Origin: Pseudomonadota bacterium
Lineage (GTDB): Bacteria > Pseudomonadota > Alphaproteobacteria > Caulobacterales > Aquidulcibacteraceae
Direction of reading: 5' to 3'
Assembly (NCBI GenBank): GCA_023461135.1
Contig: JAEWNX010000357.1
Coordinates: 1 to 10,348, forward strand
DNA length: 10,348 nucleotides
A program made the translations under genes and the position numbers. A model generated the notes under the pieces. That model saw only the letters and a list, made by a program, of their open reading frames with translations, was not told where the DNA came from and did not search any database. Each line of letters begins with the position of its first letter. Position 1 is the stretch's first letter. This document shows, piece by piece, positions 1-6,208 of this stretch.

Positions 1-1
1 G

Positions 2-127
2 CAGAAGACAGGACTGCTTGCGCTCCTCTTGGCGGGCGGCAAGAAGTTCATCGTCTTGATCATTGCCGGTCTCGCAGGGCTCGGCGGCATGATCATGCGA
101 ATGTTCCGGCGCCCCGATCCATCTTAG
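2..127 (+). CDS. C-terminal end of a membrane protein (5' truncated by window)
   Basis: The open frame enters from the left edge and ends at a TAG at 125-127, leaving 41 C-terminal residues. They comprise a Leu/Ala-rich stretch, a Gly-Gly-Lys-Lys turn, one hydrophobic segment of about 18 residues (FIVLIIAGLAGLGGMIM) suited to a transmembrane helix, and a short basic tail (RRPDPS). The basic tail suggests a cytoplasmic C-terminus. The pattern resembles the end of DUF2167-type predicted membrane-anchored proteins, but 41 residues are too few to be sure and the function is unknown. It shares orientation with the MFS gene 65 bases downstream. Confidence 0.6.
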   Translation, partial: QKTGLLALLLAGGKKFIVLIIAGLAGLGGMIMRMFRRPDPS

Positions 128-140
128 GCGCTTCCGGCTT

Positions 141-181
141 GGCTTGCGGCGGGAAGAAGCCCATCTGAACCCGCCCAAGCC
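141..181 (+). repeat. Imperfect inverted repeat (12-bp stem with one bulge)
   Basis: GGCTTG (141-146) pairs with CAAGCC (176-181), and GGCGGG (148-153) pairs with CCCGCC (170-175). Only C147 is bulged, and the loop is 16 bases. It lies between the upstream stop codon (127) and the MFS start (193). No T-run follows the right arm, so it is not a classical intrinsic terminator. It could be an attenuating or mRNA-stabilising hairpin, or chance in GC-rich DNA. The weak AAGAG at 184-188 lies just outside the stem. Confidence 0.45.
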
Positions 182-192
182 TCAAGAGCCAC

Positions 193-1422
193 ATGGACAG
201 CGCCGCCCACCACCGCACAGCCGAACCACGCGTTCTCTCCACGGCGGAACTCGTGGCGATGGTGGCCGCCTTGTCTGCGCTCAATGCGCTCTCCATCGAC
301 GTGATGTTGCCGGCGCTGCCGAACATCGGCCGGGACTTCGCCATCACCGCCGCCAACGACCGTCAGCTCGTGATCGTCGCCTATGTCGCGCTGTTCGGCG
401 TCTCGCAGCTCGTCTACGGCCCGCTCGCGGATGCGTTCGGCCGGCGCAGCGTGCTCAATTGGGCGCTCGGCATTTTCATCCTCGGCTCGGTGCTCTGCGT
501 CATCGCGCCGAGCTTCGAGCTCTTCCTGCTGGCGCGCGCGCTGCAAGGCGTGGGCGCTGCGGCGACGCGGGTGATCGCCACCGCGGTCGTGCGCGATCTG
601 ACGGAAGGGCCGCGCATGGCGCAAGTCATGTCCATGGCGATGACGGTGTTCATGATCGTGCCGATCGTCGCGCCGGGGCTTGGCCAATTGATCCTCTTCG
701 TCGCGCCTTGGCGGTGGATTTTCGGCGCGCTGCTGATCTACGCCGTCCTTGTCCTCGTCTGGACAGTGCTCCGCTTGCCCGAAACGCTGCGCGCGGAGAA
801 CAAGCGGCCTTTCCGTCCGCGCGAGATCGCCAACGGATACCTTGCCGTGCTGCGCGAGCGCCAAACGCTGGGTTACATGCTCGCCACGACGTTCATGACG
901 TCGTGCCTGTTCAGCTACATCACGTCTTCGCAGCAAATCTTTGTCGATGTCTTTGACCTCGGCGCAACCTTCCCCGTCGCGTTCGCCTCCATCGCCGTTG
1001 CGATCTCCTTTGGCACCTTTCTCAACTCCCGCATCGTGATGCTGCACGGCATGCGCCGCATTTCGCACGTGATGACGCTCGCTTTCACGACGCTGGCCGT
1101 CGCGATGGCGATCGCCGCCGAGTTGGGGCTGGCCACGTTCTGGATATTCTTTGCGTTGCTGGCGATGACGTTCAGCTTCTTCGGCCTCATCACCAGCAAC
1201 TATAACGCACTGGCGATGCAGCCGGTGGGCCACGTCGCCGGCTCCGGCTCGGCTCTCTTCGGCGCCGTCACCGCCACAGGCGGTGCGATTCTCGGCGGCC
1301 TTATCGCGCGCGCATTCGACGGCACGGTGCTTCCGTTCGCGCTAGGCTTGGCGTTCGCGGGCGTGGCGGCGCTTGCGAGCATCCTCTGGACGGAGCGTGG
1401 CCGCTTCGCCGCGCACTCCTAG
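193..1422 (+). CDS. MFS drug-efflux transporter, Bcr/CflA (DHA1) type
   Basis: A 409-residue inner-membrane protein with about 12 hydrophobic segments, the usual length for proton-driven Bcr/CflA multidrug exporters. Family marks are SIDVMLPALPNI in the first helix (residues 34-45), motif A GPLADAFGRRSV in the loop after helix 2 (76-87), RALQGVGAA (115-123), VVRDL (132-136), the antiporter-type motif C region IVPIVAPGLG (155-164), WRWIFGALL (173-181) and LPETL (195-199) before the central loop. Substrate cannot be read from sequence; family members export drugs such as bicyclomycin or chloramphenicol, or metabolites. The chosen ATG leaves about 20 polar residues before helix 1 and has only a weak AAGAG 4 bases upstream. 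The stop shares the bases CTAG with the stop of the opposing protease gene. Confidence 0.9.
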   Translation: MDSAAHHRTAEPRVLSTAELVAMVAALSALNALSIDVMLPALPNIGRDFAITAANDRQLVIVAYVALFGVSQLVYGPLADAFGRRSVLNWALGIFILGSVLCVIAPSFELFLLARALQGVGAAATRVIATAVVRDLTEGPRMAQVMSMAMTVFMIVPIVAPGLGQLILFVAPWRWIFGALLIYAVLVLVWTVLRLPETLRAENKRPFRPREIANGYLAVLRERQTLGYMLATTFMTSCLFSYITSSQQIFVDVFDLGATFPVAFASIAVAISFGTFLNSRIVMLHGMRRISHVMTLAFTTLAVAMAIAAELGLATFWIFFALLAMTFSFFGLITSNYNALAMQPVGHVAGSGSALFGAVTATGGAILGGLIARAFDGTVLPFALGLAFAGVAALASILWTERGRFAAHS

Positions 1423-2459
1423 TTCGGCTCGAGCACCACGCCCGGCCCGCTGGAGGCGGCAGGCAGGCGCGAGCCGGTGCGGACGGGATTGCGCAAGCGG
1501 AAATGCACAGTGCCGCGCGAGTAATCGATGGCGATCGCACGCGTCTGCGAGAGCACGTCCATGCCGATGAGCAAGGCGGGCTCGGATTCAAAATCCCAAA
1601 GCCGGAAAATGTGAAAATCCGCGACATACGCCGTGATGCCGCTGATTTCGACGCCGCCCATGGTAAAGCGCGGGATCAGCACCGCGGATTCCATCACGAT
1701 CGGCGTTCCAGCCGTGTACGCGCGCGAATAATCGGTGCGGTCGCGGCTGACGCGCAAGCCTGAGCGCAGTTGATCGCGAAACACCGGGTTCGCCAAGGTC
1801 GAATCCGAGCCTGTATCGATCAACACGTTGATCGATTGCCCGCGGACGCGCCCTTCGACGACGACCAAATGACCGAAGCGCAACTCGCCTTGAATGGTCT
1901 CCCACCCGCGGCGGCGCGGCAGCGGCGAATTCGCCGAAGAAATCTCGATGCAACGGTTCTCGAAATCCACCCGCAGACGGCGTCCGCTCATTCCGTCCAC
2001 ACCGAGCAGGCCTTCCTCCCCGCCCAACACGGCCCCCTGCACGATGGGCACCGTGCTTGTGGCCGAGAGTTCAAGGCCGCCATACCGGAAGTCGTCGACA
2101 TTGGTCAGCGGCGCGCTGATCACGCCGCTGACCGTGTGCACATCGCCCACGCCCACGGGCGTAAGGCCGAGCCGCTCCGCCAAGGCTTGCGACACCGCAG
2201 ACCGGTTCGCGCCCGTATCCACAATGAAACGAAATGGCCCAGCGCCGTTGACCATCATTGGCGCCACCATGCGTCCCCCGCGCGTGCGCCTCACCGGTCC
2301 GGAAACTTCGCCCAGTTCGGGGATCGCTGGCGCCGCGAGCGGCGCAAGCTGATCGGCGCCCAGGCATTCCGCAAATGCGATGTCAGCGCTCGCGACCCAG
2401 ACCGCCGCGAGAGCCCAGGCCAATCGCGTTCGAAAGGCGCCCATCACGGCGTCGAGCAT
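1419..2459 (-). CDS. Exported retropepsin-like aspartic protease with two DTG domains
   Basis: A 346-residue protein with an N-terminal signal peptide: hydrophobic segment at about residues 12-30, likely cleavage after AFA at 30, no lipobox seen. The mature part holds two clan-AA repeats. Domain 1 has catalytic DTG at 81-83 (FIVDTGANRS) and the later LLGVD signature at 151-155. Domain 2 has DTG at 215-217 (VLIDTGSDST) and LLIGMD at 297-301. Both halves are therefore intact, and the chain could fold as an intramolecular dimer like pepsin, whereas single-domain retropepsins must dimerise. Only two cysteines remain in the mature chain (C32, C170), so a disulfide is possible. It should act in the periplasm or at the outer membrane; the substrate is unknown. 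The start is backed by GGAGGT 6 bases upstream; a second ATG at codon 6 would still give a signal peptide. It is divergent from the hydrolase gene and convergent with the MFS gene. Confidence 0.88.
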   Translation of the reverse strand: MLDAVMGAFRTRLAWALAAVWVASADIAFAECLGADQLAPLAAPAIPELGEVSGPVRRTRGGRMVAPMMVNGAGPFRFIVDTGANRSAVSQALAERLGLTPVGVGDVHTVSGVISAPLTNVDDFRYGGLELSATSTVPIVQGAVLGGEEGLLGVDGMSGRRLRVDFENRCIEISSANSPLPRRRGWETIQGELRFGHLVVVEGRVRGQSINVLIDTGSDSTLANPVFRDQLRSGLRVSRDRTDYSRAYTAGTPIVMESAVLIPRFTMGGVEISGITAYVADFHIFRLWDFESEPALLIGMDVLSQTRAIAIDYSRGTVHFRLRNPVRTGSRLPAASSGPGVVLEPN

Positions 2460-2465
2460 GCGCCC

Positions 2466-2471
2466 ACCTCC
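2466..2471 (-). promoter_or_regulatory. Shine-Dalgarno site of the aspartic protease
   Basis: The minus strand reads GGAGGT, six bases before the ATG at 2459-2457. This strong match favours that ATG over the in-frame ATG five codons later. Confidence 0.7.
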
Positions 2472-2518
2472 GTCGCTTCGCCAACCGAAAACACACCGGC
2501 CGTTCGCTCACTTCCTTG

Positions 2519-2528
2519 CGAGCGCTCG
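2519..2528. promoter_or_regulatory. Palindrome in the divergent protease/hydrolase intergenic region
   Basis: CGAGCGCTCG is a perfect 10-base palindrome near the middle of the 100 bases (2460-2559) separating two divergent genes. It is flanked by further inverted arms CGTTCG (2501-2506) and CGAACG (2530-2535). A shared operator is possible. I found no convincing -35/-10 pair for either gene in this stretch, and short GC palindromes also arise by chance here. Confidence 0.25.
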
Positions 2529-2559
2529 ACGAACGCACGCGTGCATGCGACGAAGGCGC

Positions 2560-3222
2560 ATGACCGAGACGATCACGCTCACCAGCGCCCACGATGGTTT
2601 CAAGCTGGGCGCTCTCTCGGCGCGGCCACGCGGTGAACCTATCGGCGGCGTTGTTGTCATCCAGGAAATATTCGGCCTGACCGATCACATCGGCGAGATG
2701 TCCGATGTGTTCGCAGATGCGGGATACGCCGTTCTTGCGCCCGGGCTGTTCGATCGCATCGAGCGTAACTTTCAGGCCGGCCTCGATGGACCCGGCATCG
2801 AAAAAGGGCGCAACGCCGTAATGGCCAGCCCTTGGCCGCAAGTCGTCGCTGACGTTCAAGCCGCGATCGATGCGCTGCCGAAGCCCTGCCACGTCACCGG
2901 CTTCTGCTACGGGGGCGCGGTCGCGTGGATGGCCGCTGCCCAGTGCGCCGGCCTCAACGCTGCGTCTTGCTTTTATGGCCGCCTTATTGCGGACCTGCTC
3001 GACAATGCGCCGAAGGTCCCCGTGATGCTCCATTACGGCGCGCGCGATCCATCGATCCCGGTGGAGAATATCGAACGTGTGCGTCTAGCGGCGCCGACTA
3101 CGCCTCTCTATCTCTACGACGCCGGGCACGGCTTCTGCCGCGCCGGCAGTCACGATTTCGATTCGGCGTCGCGCGATCTCGCCATCTCGCGCACGATCGA
3201 TTGGTTCGCGCGGTGGCGGTGA
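2560..3222 (+). CDS. Dienelactone hydrolase family protein
   Basis: A 220-residue cytosolic alpha/beta-hydrolase, slightly shorter than typical dienelactone hydrolases (about 230-240). The active-site landmarks are complete: QEIFGL with the conserved Glu36, the nucleophile Cys116 in GFCYGG (residues 114-119), Asp163 in GARDPSIP, and His190 in DAGHGF. The Cys-Asp-His triad, with cysteine in place of serine, is the hallmark of this family, whose best-known members open dienelactones in chloroaromatic breakdown. Many homologues act on other esters or lactones, so the substrate is open. I chose the ATG at 2560 because family homology begins there and GAAGG lies 3 bases upstream. The frame is open further upstream, including an ATG at 2545, but with low-complexity Arg-rich residues and no ribosome site. 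It is followed after 7 bases by the VOC gene. Confidence 0.9.
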   Translation: MTETITLTSAHDGFKLGALSARPRGEPIGGVVVIQEIFGLTDHIGEMSDVFADAGYAVLAPGLFDRIERNFQAGLDGPGIEKGRNAVMASPWPQVVADVQAAIDALPKPCHVTGFCYGGAVAWMAAAQCAGLNAASCFYGRLIADLLDNAPKVPVMLHYGARDPSIPVENIERVRLAAPTTPLYLYDAGHGFCRAGSHDFDSASRDLAISRTIDWFARWR

Positions 3223-3229
3223 GGATGAC

Positions 3230-3628
3230 ATGGCGATCGATCACGTCTCCGTCGGCGTCACGAACATGAAGCGCGCGAAAGCATTCTATGACGCCGCACT
3301 CGGCCCGCTCGGCATGAAACCGATCTATCCGGTCGAGATCGGCGGCCAGCTTGTCGGCGTCGGCTATGGCGAGGGTCAGCAGCCCACGTTCTGGATTCAA
3401 ATGCCCATCAACGGCCAGCCCGCCAGCATGGGTAATGGCGTGCACGTCGCGTTTCGCTCGACGTCACGCGCGCAAGTGGACGCGTTCTTCCTCGCAGCGC
3501 TCGACCAGGGCGGCGTCGAAGACGGCCGCCCTGGTCTGCGCACGGAATATCATCCCGACTATTACGGCGCCTTCGTGCGCGATCCCGACGGCAACAAGAT
3601 CGAAGCCTGCAGCCACGCCCACGAATAG
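3230..3628 (+). CDS. VOC (glyoxalase/bleomycin-resistance) family protein
   Basis: A 132-residue single VOC module built from two beta-alpha-beta-beta-beta halves. The first begins HVSVGVTNMKRAKAFYDAAL (residues 5-24) and the second ends YYGAFVRDPDGNKIEA (111-126). Probable metal ligands at family positions are His5, His72 and Glu125; the fourth is not obvious. Such proteins include glyoxalases, extradiol dioxygenases, epimerases and antibiotic-binding proteins, so the reaction cannot be fixed. The ATG has GAGG 5 bases upstream, overlapping the hydrolase stop codon, so the two genes are almost surely co-transcribed and possibly translationally coupled. The pairing hints at a common small-molecule substrate in detoxification or aromatic/lactone metabolism, which is inference. 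Its stop and that of the opposing RTX protease lie in the palindrome TAGCGCTA, 2 bases apart. Confidence 0.88.
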   Translation: MAIDHVSVGVTNMKRAKAFYDAALGPLGMKPIYPVEIGGQLVGVGYGEGQQPTFWIQMPINGQPASMGNGVHVAFRSTSRAQVDAFFLAALDQGGVEDGRPGLRTEYHPDYYGAFVRDPDGNKIEACSHAHE

Positions 3629-3630
3629 CG

Positions 3631-6051
3631 CTAGCCGAACAGGTAGTCGCCCGAGTCGATGCTTGCGGCGTTGGTGAAGGTGATCACATCGACGATCGAG
3701 CCGTCGGCTGAAGTCACTTGCCAATGCGTCAGGTCGAGCTGCATGAACGTCGCGCCCTCTTCCGCCGAGCCATAGCCTTCGAACAAGATCTGGTCCCCTT
3801 GGAGCAGGCCGTCGAAGTCCGACACCTTGTCGCCATTCGCCTGACCGGCCTTGAACACGAACGTGTCTGCGCCCGCGCCGCCGAGCAGCGTGTCCAGGCC
3901 CGCGCCGCCGTCGAGCGTATCGGCGCCGCCGCGTCCGCTCATCAGGTCGTTGCCGGCGCCGCCATTGATTGTGTTCGCGCCGTCATTGCCCGCCAGCGTG
4001 TCCTTGAAGGCCGAGCCCGTGAGGTTCTCGATGGAGATGAGGCTATCGCCGGTGGCGCTGCCGCCCGTCGCCGTACCCGTCAACGAAACGCTGACCAGGG
4101 CCGCGGAGTCCTCATAGCTTGCCGTGTCAACGCCATCGCTGCCGTTGAGCACATCAGCGCCGGCGCCGCCGATCAGCGTATCGTCGCCGCCGCGCGCCAC
4201 GATCGTATCGGCGCCCGCGCCAGCGTTGAGTATGTTGGCTGCATCGTTGCCTCCGAGCGTGTCTGCGCCCGCGCCGCTCGAGGCGTTTTCGATCGTCACG
4301 CCGTTGGCGATGGTGAAGCCGGTCCAAGCGCCCGTTGCATACGACACCCAGCCGCCGCCGCCTTCTTCGTATTGCAGCGTGGCGGCGCGCAGATCGATGT
4401 TCGCATTGCGCGAACCGACATAGTTGATCTCGTCGTTCCCCGCCGCGTCCCATATGCACGAATAGAAGTTGCCGGGACCGTTTTCGTCGCCGATCGTGTA
4501 GACATCATCGCCCGTCGCCGTTTCTTCGTTGACGCCGTACTTGTCTTGCAGAACGGCGATGTCGAGCGCGGTGAGCGTGCCGACCCAGCCGTAATGATCG
4601 ACTTCCGTGCCAGTGATGCCGCCTGAGCGTGGGCCGCCATGTCCAACGGGACGCGCGCCATATGGAGCATCCTCGTTCCAACCGTCATTGTAGGACATGA
4701 CGGTGAACACCTGCTGGCTGAGACCCCAGTCGCCGTAGCCGCCGCCGAGGCCGCCGGTGCCGCCGTCGGCGCCGGGCATCACGCTGGAGCGTCCGCCATT
4801 ATCGTGCGGATGGGCCATGCCGTGGCCGTGGCCAAGTTCGTGCAGCAGCGTCGGGAAGTAGAAGCCGCCTTGCTGCAAGCCCGCTTCGGTCCAGCGCGCG
4901 TCGCCGGCATTGAACTCGGCCTGTCCTTCGTTCGCCTCGTTCGGCGGGCTCATGCGGCCGAGCAGACTGGCGCCGACTCCGGGCGTGCCGTTGTAGGTGA
5001 TGAACTTGAAATCGGCTTCTTCGCGCGTGTTGACCTCGATATAGACGTTGTCGGTCACCTTCTCGTATTCATCCAGCGCGGTGCGGAACGCGTCCTTCTC
5101 CCATTGCACCATGCCCTTGGCGACCATGGTCGCAAGGCCAGGATTGGCAGGATCTTCATCGACGAATACGTCGCCCGTCTTGGCGAAGTAGTAGGTGATG
5201 ACGTTCTTGCCAGTGATGTCGAACTGCGCGTTGTAGGTGACGCCGGTGTCCGGCGCGCCGTTGTCGCGCGGACCATTGTCGCCGTCGGGATTGCGCGACG
5301 TGCGGTCGATCTGGCTGCCCCAATCGATCGAGTGCATCGGCTGGTCGGGCGAATAGCGCGGGCGATAGACGTTGACGTCGTTCGGATCGACGCTTTCGAC
5401 GAACACTTCGTAGTCGCCCACATAATCGCCCGGCGTGCCATCAGGTCCGCCATTGTCGAACGAGCGCGCATTGATGAAGTATGTGCCGGTGTACTCGGCT
5501 TCAAAGGTCAATAACGCGTCGAGGCCGGAAGGCGTGTTCGGTCCGCCGCCGTCGGCGGTGACGATCAGATTGCCTTGCGCGTCATAGAGTTCGATGTACG
5601 CGTCCGCGAGCGGCACGCCGCTCGGCCCGCCCGCCACTAGATATTGGCCGATATTGTAGAGTTGGCCTTCCTCCAGCTCGACGCGGAAGAAATCGAAGTC
5701 GCCGGGCAATTCCAGCGTCGAGACGACATGCGGGCCATCTACCGTAAGCGTCGCCGTCGTACTCGTGTCGCCCGGCTGCGCATCGACGGTCAGCGCAAGC
5801 GGCGCGGTCGGCAGCGGCGGCGCGTCCTTGTCGCCGCCGTCGAACAGCAAGGCGTCTGCGCGCTTCACAGGCGCGGCTCCAAACGCCGGCGCCTGATAAG
5901 GGTCATCGCAAATCAACGGCGTGTCGAGCAGCGAAGCCTTGAAGCCGCCCGTATCGCGCCAAAACCCAAAGTCGTCATCGCTCGTCAGAGCGCTCCAGCC
6001 GAACCAATCTTCCAAGCCGAACGAAACTCGCGAAAGCGCGAAAGGACGCAT
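3631..6051 (-). CDS. Serralysin-like RTX zinc metalloprotease with PPC-type N-terminal domain
   Basis: An 806-residue protein. Residues 1-95 are an acidic, Pro-containing leader with no Sec signal. Residues about 98-218 resemble the PPC (bacterial pre-peptidase C-terminal) beta-sandwich (DFDFFRVELEEGQLY; ...GTYFINARS). Residues about 281-510 form the M10B catalytic domain, with zinc ligands in HELGHGHGMAH (404-414), the pattern HExxHxxGxxH, and Met-turn VMSY at 451-454. Residues 591-731 carry RTX nonapeptides, and the tail (732-806) matches the M10 C-terminal/secretion region, ending DYLFG. Family knowledge implies type I secretion through an ABC transporter/MFP/TolC channel, folding on extracellular calcium, and degradation of external proteins. 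No transporter genes are in the window. Classical serralysins are about 480 residues with a short propeptide, so the roughly 280-residue N-terminal extension is notable. There are only two cysteines (C48, C532). GGGAGGG sits 8 bases before the ATG. Confidence 0.92.
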   Translation of the reverse strand: MRPFALSRVSFGLEDWFGWSALTSDDDFGFWRDTGGFKASLLDTPLICDDPYQAPAFGAAPVKRADALLFDGGDKDAPPLPTAPLALTVDAQPGDTSTTATLTVDGPHVVSTLELPGDFDFFRVELEEGQLYNIGQYLVAGGPSGVPLADAYIELYDAQGNLIVTADGGGPNTPSGLDALLTFEAEYTGTYFINARSFDNGGPDGTPGDYVGDYEVFVESVDPNDVNVYRPRYSPDQPMHSIDWGSQIDRTSRNPDGDNGPRDNGAPDTGVTYNAQFDITGKNVITYYFAKTGDVFVDEDPANPGLATMVAKGMVQWEKDAFRTALDEYEKVTDNVYIEVNTREEADFKFITYNGTPGVGASLLGRMSPPNEANEGQAEFNAGDARWTEAGLQQGGFYFPTLLHELGHGHGMAHPHDNGGRSSVMPGADGGTGGLGGGYGDWGLSQQVFTVMSYNDGWNEDAPYGARPVGHGGPRSGGITGTEVDHYGWVGTLTALDIAVLQDKYGVNEETATGDDVYTIGDENGPGNFYSCIWDAAGNDEINYVGSRNANIDLRAATLQYEEGGGGWVSYATGAWTGFTIANGVTIENASSGAGADTLGGNDAANILNAGAGADTIVARGGDDTLIGGAGADVLNGSDGVDTASYEDSAALVSVSLTGTATGGSATGDSLISIENLTGSAFKDTLAGNDGANTINGGAGNDLMSGRGGADTLDGGAGLDTLLGGAGADTFVFKAGQANGDKVSDFDGLLQGDQILFEGYGSAEEGATFMQLDLTHWQVTSADGSIVDVITFTNAASIDSGDYLFG
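3859..4281 (-). repeat. RTX calcium-binding nonapeptide repeats within the metalloprotease
   Basis: This stretch encodes residues 591-731. Six consecutive nine-residue units of GGxGxDxLx type (for example IGGAGADVL, NAGAGADTI) occupy 591-644. A 33-residue spacer (SYEDSAALVSVSL...ISIENL) follows, then six more units (TGSAFKDTL through LGGAGADTF, 678-731). Several units are degenerate (GGNDAANIL, AGNDGANTI). Such repeats form a parallel beta-roll that binds calcium after secretion. Confidence 0.88.
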
Positions 6052-6059
6052 AGCGGAAA

Positions 6060-6088
6060 CCCTCCCAAGGGGGGCGTCATCGGACGCC
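6060..6088 (-). promoter_or_regulatory. Protease leader: Shine-Dalgarno preceded by C-tract and hairpin
   Basis: Read on the minus strand, GGCGTC-CGAT-GACGCC (6088-6073) forms a 6-bp hairpin. A run of six C (6074-6069, partly shared with the stem) follows, then TT, then GGGAGGG (6066-6060), the ribosome site 8 bases before the start codon. The C-run could pair with the G-run and hide the ribosome site, or the hairpin could form instead. That it is regulatory is inference. Confidence 0.35.
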
Positions 6089-6170
6089 GTTTGGAGCGGT
6101 TAACGAGCGCTCATGCCCCTTTCTTCCAGTGCATTCGAAGAATTCGCCCTCGCCGTACGATTTCCAGCGC

Positions 6171-6199
6171 TTGCCGCTCCCCCCACCCCCTGCTAACCC
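6171..6199 (+). promoter_or_regulatory. Possible housekeeping promoter for suhB-like gene, giving a near-leaderless mRNA
   Basis: TTGCCGC (6171-6177) and GCTAACCC (6192-6199), 14 bases apart, match 6 of 7 and 6 of 8 positions of the Caulobacter housekeeping consensus TTGaCgS-N10-14-GCTANAWC. A start 6-9 bases downstream would fall at about 6205-6208, directly at the ATG at 6209. That would account for the missing Shine-Dalgarno sequence. The match was found by eye without background statistics. Confidence 0.35.
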
Positions 6200-6208
6200 A
6201 CGCGCCCC
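6179..6208 (-). other. Putative G-quadruplex motif on the minus strand
   Basis: Four C-runs on the plus strand (6179-6184, 6186-6190, 6197-6199, 6205-6208) are separated by 1, 6 and 5 bases. The minus strand therefore meets the usual pattern of four runs of at least three G with loops of 1-7. It abuts the start codon at 6209 and overlaps the putative promoter spacer and -10. The G-rich strand is the template for the downstream gene. Confidence 0.4.

Noticed and set aside
124..1233. Long minus-strand open frame opposite the Bcr/CflA gene (369 codons), and a plus-strand one at 144-956 in another frame
   Set aside because: Composition is dominated by Arg, His, Asp and Glu, with no recognisable domain. 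This is typical of shadow frames in GC-rich genes, and the transporter frame has clear family motifs.
1770..2636. Plus-strand open frame of 288 codons across the aspartic protease gene
   Set aside because: It is antisense to a gene with a signal peptide, two DTG motifs and a strong ribosome site. Its own product is low-complexity with no motif.
3859..4281. DNA-level tandem repeat or satellite
   Set aside because: The periodicity is at the protein level (RTX nonapeptides), and the DNA units are diverged. It is coding sequence, not a mobile or CRISPR-like repeat.
3718..5514. Two long plus-strand open frames (3718-4626, 4639-5514) opposite the RTX protease
   Set aside because: They mirror the repetitive Gly/Asp codons of the protease as Ala/Val/Arg-rich sequence. 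No ribosome sites or domains are visible.
6134..6161. TTCGAA-N16-TACGAT as a sigma-70 promoter for suhB
   Set aside because: It matches only 3 of 6 and 4 of 6 positions. The TTGCCGC-N14-GCTAACCC pair closer to the gene fits the alphaproteobacterial consensus better.
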